From the NCBI RefSeq assembly GCF_963169125.1, contig NC_084801.1, positions 76,697,696 to 76,761,695 of the forward strand: DNA of 64,000 nucleotides, written 5' to 3'. This document shows, in pieces, positions 46,949 to 56,227 of the stretch (positions are counted from its first letter, which is position 1; every line of letters begins with the position of its first letter). Below the pieces are notes generated by a model, which was not told the origin of the DNA, searched no databases, and saw only the letters and a program-made list of their open reading frames with translations. The translations under genes and the position numbers were made by a program. Origin of the DNA: Humulus lupulus. Taxonomy: Eukaryota > Streptophyta > Magnoliopsida > Rosales > Cannabaceae.

Positions 46949-49900
46949 AAATGTTGAGACCTGGGTATACTTGGTCATGTTAAAATCTGGTAGCTAAATG
47001 TATATCATTGTGGATTTGGCCTATTTATGCTTTGTGTGTGCATGATATCTGTTGTCATTTGGATCTAGTTGTGGTTTGGTTCAGAGTATGAACCACAGAG
47101 CTCAGGAGTTTGGTCAGTTTTGACAGATGAACTCGAATTGTTTGTTCCTAGAAGGGTTATGTGGACCTGATATTGTGTTGAAAGGGGGATTCTAGATATG
47201 AGCTGGAGTTGAGATCTCCAGTTATCCCGAAAAGCAGCAGCAGAGGGTCATTAGTGTGAGTAAGCTGTGGAGTTTATCAGTTGTTAGGGAACAGAAGAAC
47301 AGCGGATTTCTCTGGGAAAATAGCTGATTTCGATGTTTTAACAGTAAGGTTACCAGTGTTGGTTTACTGTGAGGGTATGGACAAAAAATGGTATTATATG
47401 AAAGGCTTAAGGGTGTTATCCTCTTGTTTTGAGGAGAGTTCGGGCTGATAAGGAATTTATCAATAGATGGGCAAAGTTAATTCCAACCTTGGTTAAGAGG
47501 ATGAGAGATCCTGATTAGAGGGTTGTGTTAAATGTTGAGGCAGAGAGATGCCTGGAAATGGTACTCGGGCTGAGGTACTGGCTTAATGGGCTGGAAAGAA
47601 CCTAGATGATGAACTGTTAGAAGAGGTTATAAAGGCATGATCTGAACTGTGGAGACTGGCGGGCTTATAAGTTTGGTTTGGACTGATAGGGTAACAACAA
47701 TGTAAATCAATGGTTTTGGTGAATTGGGTAATTCATTTCAGAAATTTATACTGATGGATGTATCTGGAATTGATGGCGACCCATTTAAGGATTTGAGATC
47801 TGGAATAGTCTAAGGTATTTGGGCCGCTCTGATGTAAGGACTTATCGTCTGTATGTGGATGGCGGAGAGGGCCATGTTGTTCGAGGAACTGATGAATGAT
47901 GCATACAGCCTAAGTACCAGAACTGCAATGGCAGTTCTTCCTTTGATGGAGTTAGTAAAGATAGATTTGTGATAACCGAGTTAAAAGAACCCCGGATAGT
48001 TCTGTGGCTTCTGGTTTTGCCAGAATGGGGGAAAAGTCTGATTGATAAGATGGTACTTTTATTGATAGAATGCAGCAAGGACAGATTCTCAATTTTGAGG
48101 TAGAAGGACGCCAGACAGTGCTAGCGCACCTAATTTGAGATTGGAAAGAAGCCTGATTGAAAAGGTAGTCATCAAGATGGTGACAGGAACCAGGGAGGTT
48201 AATTGATATGCACATGAGGAAGAGGATGCCACCTGGAAAGAGGTCAGGTGAGGGCATGACTTCTACATAGAATGACTCGATATGTTAAGATGGTCTTCCC
48301 ATAGTGAGGGAACAGAAAACTTGAATGCCTCGCTACATTCGTAGTTCGAGGCTGATTCCTCGAGGATGAGTGTTCAACTGAATGGTTATGCTTTGGTTAC
48401 GTAACGGACTGGAAGAACTCGGTGTTGCGAATGTTCCGAGAGGGAGTTAGACATAGAGAGTTTGCCTCATGGGTGTTATACGAGAGGCTGAAGATATTAA
48501 TACTTATTGAGAAGGAATTAGAAACTCTGGCAGATGGATTGTAGAGGATATCATCTGGGGTATGTAAATGAGACTGAGTGGAAACTGAGCTGGCCAGTGG
48601 GAAAATTATGTGGTTATGTAAAGAAAGATTTGGGGGTACTTCAAGGTCAGACTACAGATAGGATTGGTATAAGGAATGTTGTAAAAGATGGTTTTGGCGG
48701 ACAGAAAATCTATTGAAACAATCGAAGGAATTTGACCTTGGAGTAGCCAGAGCGTTATACTACGGGGATTGATTAGCATCGTCGGGTTAGAACGAAAAGT
48801 ACAATGTTGGATACAAGATGGGAGGATGTCTCCAAGAGTTGATCTATGACCTGGTTATTACCAGCTGGAAACCAAGAATAGAGACATTTCGTGAATTTGT
48901 CTATTTTGCACCAGGTAGGGTGTGAGGAGTTGGTAACAAAGATTCTAGAATGGTTCAAGCTACAGCAGCACAGGTAAGTTCTTTAGGCTGAGAATGCATG
49001 AACGGTATGGGCAAGTCCCCTTCAAGCGCATGAGCAGTATATGTGGATTACTCCCAGACGGAAATGGTGAGCAAATGATTATGCTGAAGACGTTGTACCC
49101 AGAAGGCAGAGTCACAGGTAAGGTTCTACGGAGTGTTAGTTTGGGTGTCGTTAGGAGTACTCAGAATGGAGCTACAAGAAGAAAGGACAGGCATGAGGAG
49201 ATTTGATCTGAAGCCACGAAGAAGCTAATGATGAATATCTGAAGAGAAGAAATCATAACAGGACTGGTAAGCGCGTCACCTATTGCATAAGTATCTCCGG
49301 AGACAACTACATCAGAGATGAGGAGAACAGTAAAACTTAAGGCTAGGCGGAATGAGTGGTGTCTAGTCAGGAAGATTCAGAAGACAAGGTAAGAATTGAC
49401 TGGTATCTGGCGACGCTGGATTATGCGTGCGATCTGGTTAAGTATAGAGTGAGAGCATAAAGGACATGATCCATGATGAGGATATGGAATTGTGGGGGTG
49501 CATCATAGATTGGGCATGCCCAGGCGCAAATTTATGCGAGGATGGATTGAACCTTGCGGGAGGTGACTGAATGGATCATGGTTGATACACTTGGAACGTT
49601 AAGTCGACAGTTGTCCATGGCATAAGGTACTTGAGTGTTGGGTATTAGTAAGAAGGTTAACGTTGAGACCCAGATGTGGTGAAAAGTAACAGACGGATGA
49701 TCAGTGTTTGGAATCCTCGATTGAACGAGATGAGATATAATTGGAGGCGAAACTCCTAACTGAGAGGCGTGCGACAGTCAAGGAATAACGCCATAGATTG
49801 TAATGGAGTGGACAAGGCAACAACTGAGGTTGGCATAACGTTAGTAGGTATGATTAGCTAGTGAGTGTCACTGAGCTATGGAATCCAAAGAGTGAACTTT

Positions 49901-51047
49901 GGTTGAAGCAGGGAAGAACCCTGCTAAGGTGGTACAAGTTAGGATACCAGGAATGGATGAAGGATCCAATTAGATTTGGTTTCTGAATGAGAATTCTGAA
50001 TGGATATCATTCCACCTCCTAGGGTACGTCGTACCGGGAGGGTCGAGCGGGTGACAGAATCTAGTGTTTTCCTTTGGACCCTGAGGGGTTAGGTGATGTG
50101 GTGGTGTATCGTGGGAATAGACCACAATAGACCTTAACTAAGGTGTTTGGACATGAAAAGTTTTAACTCGGTTGTTTGAGTTAATGTAGTTGGTTCAGGT
50201 GAACTGGTATCGGGGTAAAACGTCGATGATACTGAACTGGAATGGATTTAGAGAACGAAAAGAACAGAGTGGGAACCTAGAACTATCAGTTGATTGCAAG
50301 TGGAATGGCAGTCTGAAAGTTTATCAGATATCTTAAAGAATTGAGTGCTGAGTAGGCGAATACTTGAAGTATTAAGGGAAGTGTAATCCCTGGTAAGTTA
50401 GTCGTGGTGGCAGTTGTTGGCGTCTTGTTAATGTAACACGACATAGGACATGGTAAGAGGTGACGGATAGTGAATACTACGATTTGGCATTGGTTCAGAG
50501 AGAAAGCCAAAAAGGTTGTTTGAACTCTTAAGGCAGGAGTGTCTGCCTATTTGAAAGAATAAAAGAACTTGTAAATTGTTAAATTTTGGGAAAATAAAGT
50601 TCCGGAATGAAAGATTTGTGTCTCTACGTAATAACAGACGAGGATTTGTATGGCGTTCAGAGAAAGAAGGGAGAGTTCTGACTCTTGATTCAACATAAAA
50701 TCCTGAAGTTGTACCAAGGGTTAGGCTAGCGGGGCCTGCAAGTTGATCCCACCCGATAGGGGTGATGACTTATGAGTATCTCTGGAAATGGGATTTAGGC
50801 AGCGAGGTAATCATTGTAATTTAAGCAGAGTCTGAAGTTTCAGCAGGGTTGCGGTGTAAACAAGAAGCTAACAAAGGTATGGCTATTAGACAAAATCTTG
50901 TGGGGCAAGATTGTTACTCTTGAAAGAGTGTTGTTGAAAAGTAAAGTAAAGGCGGTGGACCTTGGAAATCATGGTTAGAGTTGCGGGTTTACTAACAGAT
51001 GTGTTTGGGTAAATTTTGAGGATGAAATTTTTATGAGGAGGGGATAG
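46949..51047 (+). mobile_element. Non-coding internal region of element F
   Basis: Leads to a polypurine tract and the 3' LTR at 51048. 46949-48481 is present only here; 48482-51047 is shared, inverted, with element R. There is no open frame above about 100 codons and no recognisable gag, RT or integrase in over 4 kb. The end (AAATTTTGAGGATGAAATT) resembles the 3' UTR of the coding chromovirus at 12721-12757. This fits a large retrotransposon derivative that depends on an autonomous Tekay-like partner (inference). Confidence 0.72.
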
Positions 51048-53491
51048 TTGTAACGACCCAAAATCGCTAATAAGGCTTAAGGGCCTTGATTAGCGTGCCA
51101 GGAGGGCATGATGGGATTTATGTGTGACTTTGATGAGTTAAATGCATGATTATGATTTAAAGCATGTTATATGACTATTTGACTATTTGAGATGCATGAC
51201 TAAGTGTATTAGTATGCATGTAGGCCCTGATTGTGTTAGAAGGGCATAATTGTAATTTTGGCCATTTTGGGCATAATAGTATTGATATGTGATGATTGTT
51301 GAGACCACAGTGGTATGTGGGTGTATCCGTAATTTGTGACTCGAGACGATCCCAAAGAGCAGGTTAGTGGAAAAGTCATGACGGGAATTTATACCCGGCT
51401 CGGGGCGAGCCTGGGGGTATAAGCAGGAATTTAGAGAATAGATTGAGATTAATTTTGATGATGGGGAATACTTATTTGGTGATTTATCAGGTGTTGGAAA
51501 GCAACGGGAAAATATTAGAGACACTTGAGGATTAGCGGGAATTGGGTAAAATGACTAAAATGGCCCTACTTGGACAAAAAGGGTTTAGAATTAATAGGGA
51601 GGGAATTTTGGTCAATTGGCTTTTGAGAGATAGATTAAATGGGGCTTTATATGGTGAGTGGGATTGTTAGAGAGTGGGAGAAATCTGAAGGAAAAGAAAG
51701 AAAAAGGAAGAAAAGAAAGAAAAAGGAAGAAAAGAAAGAAGAGAAAACAGAGGGGTTTTCCAAAGGGGCGGTTTGTGCATTCTTGCACCATTTCTCTCCA
51801 TTTTTCTTGGAGCAAAGCTCAGTGGGGAGCTGGGATAGGCTGAGCATTAAGGATCTTAAAGTTAGACTTGAAGATTTGGCAAGGATTTGCAAGAACACAT
51901 CAACTTTTGAGGTAAGTTTTTAGAAATTTCAGTTTTAAGGGTTTGGCTGGTTTGAGCTGTGTTTTGAGCTGAGTTGATGGGAACTTTAGGGAATTTCTGA
52001 GCAAGCTTTGAGGAAGAGCAAGCTATGAAGGTCTAGGAAGTGAATCAAGGTCGAAATTGCATCAACGGTATGAATTCTAAGCCTTTAACTTTGTTGTTTG
52101 ACTGAATTTCTGGGTTTAGGGTTGATCATGGTGGATTTTGAGATTTGGGTTGAATGAGCTTGGGTTTTGAGATTTGGGGATGCTTGGGATGAGTGGAGAG
52201 TGTTTATAAGCTTGATTTTGAGTTTGGTAAAGATTTGGGGAAGTTTGGGTTGAGATTGGCTCAAAGAAATCGCAGAAAAGGAAGTTGGGGTTTGCTTGGC
52301 TACAACTAGCGCTACAGCGCTAGTTAGTGGGCGCTGTAGCGCTAGGCCCTGTTTCTGAGGGGTGTGGTTCTGCTTGTAGCGCTACAGCGCCCTCTTTAGA
52401 GCGCTGTAGCGCTGCACTGTTCACATAAAGGGATTTTTGGGCTTTTGTTGAGGGATTTTGACCTAGGGTTCGGGGCTCGATTCCATCACTTTGTTTTGGA
52501 GATCTAGGACTTCCCAGGGGCTCGGGATTAGTCCCGAGGCTAGGTTTTCGGACTTGGGGTTCGGTGTTGACTTTGACCTATGGCTGTGTTTAGGTGTGCG
52601 CTAAGGCTCGAGTGGGATCGTACTCAAGGAGTCAAGTGTTGAAAGCTATCAAATTGACAGGTAAGAAAACTATAGCACCCGTAAGACAGGGCATGGACCC
52701 ATGATGTGGTTGCAGGGCTCGGCCCTATATTGCATTACATGTTAGGGTGCAGACTTGATTGAATTGATATATGTTCAAATGTTATTTGAGTTAGACTATC
52801 TATGTTTATAGTTGAATGATACGGCGAGGAGCCGAGAATGGCAATGGAGCCGAGAACGGCAGTGGGGCCGGAAGTACCACATAGCACGTGGAGTGCTTAT
52901 AGTCAGGGTGGGACCCCATGGATACATGTGATATCCTTACGGTGAGGACCGAGACCCCAGGCTTTTGTAAGGCTTCTAGGGTGGCATGGTCGGGTTGCTT
53001 AAGTCAAATGGTTGACCTGTTTATCTATGGACTATCTGATATGATTAACTGTTTAATTTGCATATGTTATGTACTGCATGAGTTTTCTTGCTGGGCTTCG
53101 GCTCACGGGTGCTCTGTGTTGCAGGTAAGGGCATAGATTGAGTCAACCAGCCATGAGTACGGAGAGCGTGAAGTGACGCGTACATGTTTGGCCTGCCCGA
53201 CTGCTTTGGTTCAGGGTTTATTTGAGAAATGGTTGTAATAATCTGTGGTTTAATAATTAATCGACTGTAAACTTATTTTTAAATTGTGAAAAGTTTTCAA
53301 ACCTTATTTTGGGATCCCAAATGTTTAATACTAGAAGTTTTCAATGAAGCAACGCATTTTCTAAGATTACAGCCCTAAGATTTTGATTAATCACATTTTC
53401 GTTTTAAAAAAACCTCGGTTAGCGAGTTCATTGCACACTGTTTTGTCTTAAAACTCACTTGGTAACGACTCTAAGGAAGTAGGGCGTTACA
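51048..53491 (+). repeat. 3' LTR of chromovirus-like element F (2444 bp)
   Basis: Complete, from TGTAACGACCC to GGGCGTTACA, followed by the target duplication AGCAG and Tat B gag. The GA-rich tract (51683-51750) is longer than in the 5' LTR, the GC hairpins are at 52306-52413, and the GAACGGC-type array (52822-52870) is one unit shorter. Close similarity to 40053-42100 shows F is much younger than the surrounding Tat B. Confidence 0.95.
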
Positions 53492-53496
53492 AGCAG
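53492..53496. other. Target site duplication of element F, right copy (AGCAG)
   Basis: Directly after the LTR end; matches AGTAG at 40048-40052 at four of five positions. Confidence 0.8.
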
Positions 53497-54286
53497 TCCT
53501 CCTGAAAGAATCTGCCTCATTATAATCATGGCCATCTCTATATTATGACCTATGATGGTGCGACCTGCTGGTATGTCCTGATAGATAGGTGGAGGCCTGC
53601 GTTGGTCAGTAGGTCCCCTGACATTATGTCGTGGGGGATTTCTGACCGCAGAGCCTGACTCCACCTGCCTTCTGCTCCTCGAGGGATGTTTTCCTCTGCT
53701 CTGAGGGTTTTGCTGCTCAGCCATCTGGCGTCTATGGCTTCTGGGATGCTGACCGGAACTATTCTACCTTTGCTGTTGGGTTTTATCTTGACCAGCGCGA
53801 GAGGGTGTTTGCTGCTCAGGATCCTAGAATGACATTTCCTGTTGAGCTGCAGGGGGTTGCTCTAGTCTCTGAGGATTCATTGTTTGTGGCGGATTATGGT
53901 GATGCTGGGGGTGCTCTGAATGTGGGTTTTGTTATGGGTGAGTACTAGGTGGTTGATCCAGTTGGGAGGCAGGTGCAGGCTGCCTTTGAGGCTGCAGTTG
54001 CATCCCTTTGTCAGTGGTCCATGTCAGCTTGCCTCTCATTCAGTTCTTAGCATTGCCGATCAATCTCCCTCTGCTACAACACTATTGTTTCAGCAACATT
54101 CTCTTGATTAGCTCTCAAATTAGCTAATTCTTCTTGCAACACAATCAAAGTCGTCCTCAAAGTTTCAGCATCCATCTCCTCCTCTCCCAATTCCACCTGT
54201 GGCTCATCCTCAGCTACACCTTGTGGAGGAGGTTGATTTGGCACATTCCCAGAGGTTTGCCTAGTTTTTCTAGTTGTTTTCATCAT
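53497..54286 (-). pseudogene. gag: Tat element B gag, 5' part
   Basis: Starts with two ATGs at 54286 and 54283; the second gives MKTTRK, equivalent to MVTTRK in Tat 1, and lies about 30 bases from the PBS. An acidic, coiled-coil N-terminus (GEEEMDAETLRTTLIVLQEELANLRANQE) ends at a TAG at 54074. Further on, MAEQQNPQSRGKHPSRSRRQ (53724 downward) is a basic linker that runs to the insertion at 53496. An open frame continues past it into the LTR end, giving a chance chimeric frame 53455-53724. Confidence 0.88.
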
Positions 54287-54314
54287 TCGATATTTTTGAA
54301 GGTCTTGAGTTCAA

Positions 54315-54332
54315 CTCTCAATGAAAGCACCA
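54315..54332 (-). other. Primer binding site of Tat element B
   Basis: TGGTGCTTTCATTGAGAG on the minus strand, identical to the Tat 1 site, three bases from the LTR. Confidence 0.8.
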
Positions 54333-54335
54333 AAA

Positions 54336-55665
54336 TGTTAACCCTTGATTTGGTCAATGCCACAGAGTTAATAAAAACGATAGTGTTGACGGTGAGAACT
54401 CGTCAACCAAGTTCAGTTAGAAAAATAGAAACGTAGAGATTATCAAAAGAAAAACCTTAAAGATATAATTGGAAACTCAAAGAACACTTGCTTAAGAAAA
54501 ATGGTGAACTGAATTTGTATTTATTATAGTGTAGTGCTATAGTATTTTTTCCAACCCCCCTCCATGTGGAAGTGGGGTTCATTTTATAATGGGCTCTAAT
54601 GGCCCTGGATACATTGTGGTCCAGGGGACCAGGTGATACACAAGTACACTGTCAGGAGAGTGGTCTCAGAGGTAGTGGTGTTGGTTCCATTACATGGCCA
54701 GGTACCATGGGAATGTCTCCACTACTTGATCCGTACGAATGTCAGAGGAGTGGTGCCAGGCATAGTGGTGCAGGTGGTGGTGGTGTCGACTCTGACATCT
54801 GGCCATAGACACACAGGTCATGTCCCTTCTCCCAGCACTCCCACTACTCGACTGGCATGAGTGTCCGTACATGACATACGGGGTCTTAAAGACCGTACCC
54901 CATACAAGATTGTACTAGCATGATCCTTTTGAATCATACTTGGGCTTTTATCTCTAAATGCTGGAGTCTCGATAGGCCTTCGTAAGAGATACCACATCGA
55001 GGTGTAGGGAGTGAGACACTTGATGTATGTAAGGGCCATGGCGCGAGGTGGGGCTCTCGGGTCCTTTGCGCGAGACGCCCGAAGCACCTCAAGGCCATCC
55101 CTAGACATAGGTAATAGGGGTGCGAGACGAGATGCCTCCCTTGTGAGGCCCTTGGTGGTGCAGCTCACGTGATGCTCGTGCGGCCCTTAAGGATACGCGT
55201 CTCGCGAGGCTCTTTAGGACGCGGTTGTGGCGAGGCCCCCTAAGGACACGCCTCTCGCGAGGTCCCTTAGGATGTGGCTATGGCGAGGGTGTCTCCCACG
55301 AGGCTCCTAAGGACACGCATCTCGCAAGGCCACGAGTGCGCAGACATGCGGGGCGCGAGGTTGTGGGCGCGCAGGCGCAAGACGAGGCCCTTAAGCAGTT
55401 GGTGCGATATGCCCGAAGCACATCAGACTTACCCATGAGGCGTGGGTGATAGTTGCATGAGACGGATCTCATAAAGTGCAGGGCTAGGCGTGAGAGGTCC
55501 CACGGGGTGTATGGGTGCTACACGCACTGAGAATAGCCTCATGTGCCTCCTTGCGAGAAGATGGTTGCCCAAGGGCCTTGCGGCACGGGCATGTAATTAG
55601 GCATTTATGGGAGCTTATCACGCGCTTTTGGCCTTTTTATAACTGTTGAATTTTGAGCATCCACA
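54336..55665 (-). repeat. LTR sequence between Tat B (5' LTR) and Tat C (3' LTR)
   Basis: The left end TGTTAACCC is fixed by the Tat B PBS. The right end CATCCACA (55665) is fixed by a polypurine tract on the minus strand (CTGGGGGGCAAG, 55666-55677) that would belong to Tat C. It may be one LTR of 1330 bp shared by both elements or two abutting LTRs; I cannot find a clear internal CA/TG junction. The B and C pol sequences differ too much for one family, which favours two. The first 300 bases are AT-rich; from about 55030 the sequence becomes very CpG-rich. A duplicated AGTGGTGxxAGGxxTAGTGGTG motif lies at 54655-54785. Confidence 0.65.
55184..55331. repeat. CpG-rich degenerate tandem repeat in the Tat LTR
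   Basis: About two and a half units of roughly 50-57 bp built on TAAGGACACGCxTCTCGCGAGGC followed by CTTAGGAxGxGGxTxTGGCGAGG. No coding function is seen. Confidence 0.7.
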
Positions 55666-55726
55666 CTTGCCCCCCAGTCTAGGAGAAGACCTTTAGGTGC
55701 TTTGGTAGACTCTTCTCTTTAATTCT

Positions 55727-55734
55727 TATAAATA
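55727..55734 (+). promoter_or_regulatory. TATA box candidate for the Tat C antisense gene
   Basis: TATAAATA lies about 60 bp inside the element from the LTR end, on the same strand as the antisense gene (55953-59891). A start site near 55757-55765 (TATTTACACTCC) would fit plant promoter spacing. It would give a leader of about 190 bases before the first recognisable exon. Confidence 0.5.
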
Positions 55735-55773
55735 GGCCCCCATGCCAAGCCTATTATTTACACTCCATCTCCT

Positions 55774-55828
55774 TAGCTTAGTGGCATTTAGATCCTTGCT
55801 CCTTTCAAGAGGTAAGGGGTTCAATCCC
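55774..55828 (+). other. tRNA-like A-box/B-box pair
   Basis: TAGCTTAGTGG (55774-55784) fits an A box and GGTTCAATCCC (55818-55828) a B box, 33 bases apart, followed by a T run at about 55859. I cannot fold the segment into a proper tRNA with acceptor stem, so it is a tRNA- or SINE-like relic or chance. Confidence 0.4.
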
Positions 55829-55952
55829 CCACAACCTCACTTTTGATATAGTTTTCTCCTTTTTTTATATATATATTTGGGCTAATTTTTGGTATGTCTA
55901 TATCCCTTCATATATTTGGAGACTAACACATCTTTTCTGTTTATTTTTGCAG

Positions 55953-56227
55953 ACGCGTACTTTCAACCATTTGGCTCTTTTTGACCGTGATGGTACTTTT
56001 GGCCCCCAACCTCCTTTTTACCACGACAGCGTTTCATTTTTCCTGCTTGAGGTATATTCTATTTTTCCCTTATGTTTATTGGGTCCACATTAGCACCACT
56101 CGGGATGGGGTATTTTTTCCTGAGCCCATCGTGAGTTATCCTTGAGGCATGCCCCTTTATTCCCACCACGTAGCGGGTCATTTAGCGTGTTTGTGCCTAG
56201 AAGTTTTGAGCCCATTCCTTTGTGTTT
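55953..56227 (+). pseudogene. Antisense gene of Tat element C, 5' exons
   Basis: After TTTTTGCAG at 55944-55952 an open stretch reads TRTFNHLALFDRDGTFGPQPP... to CTTGAG, followed by GTATAT (about 56051). A second open stretch from about 56093 (TRDGVFFPEPIVSYP, then a TGA, then HHVAGHLACLCLEVLSPFLCVL) has the flavour of the N-terminal domain of the putative gypsy-type transposon protein family found in plant Tat additional ORFs. Exon limits are uncertain. It is cut at 56227 by an inverted chromovirus LTR. Confidence 0.5.

Noticed and set aside
44573..51047. A host gene in the 6.5 kb without strong open frames
   Set aside because: Most of it is an inverted duplicate bounded by LTRs and polypurine tracts; no exon-like protein similarity recognised.
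53455..53724. A fused gag-LTR protein
   Set aside because: The frame runs from Tat B gag into the F LTR end only because no stop happens to intervene.
54336..55665. One LTR proving that Tat B and Tat C form a tandem pair of the same family
   Set aside because: The pol sequences of B and C are clearly different families; two abutting LTRs are at least as likely.
55774..55830. A tRNA gene
   Set aside because: A and B boxes are present but no acceptor stem or anticodon arm can be formed.
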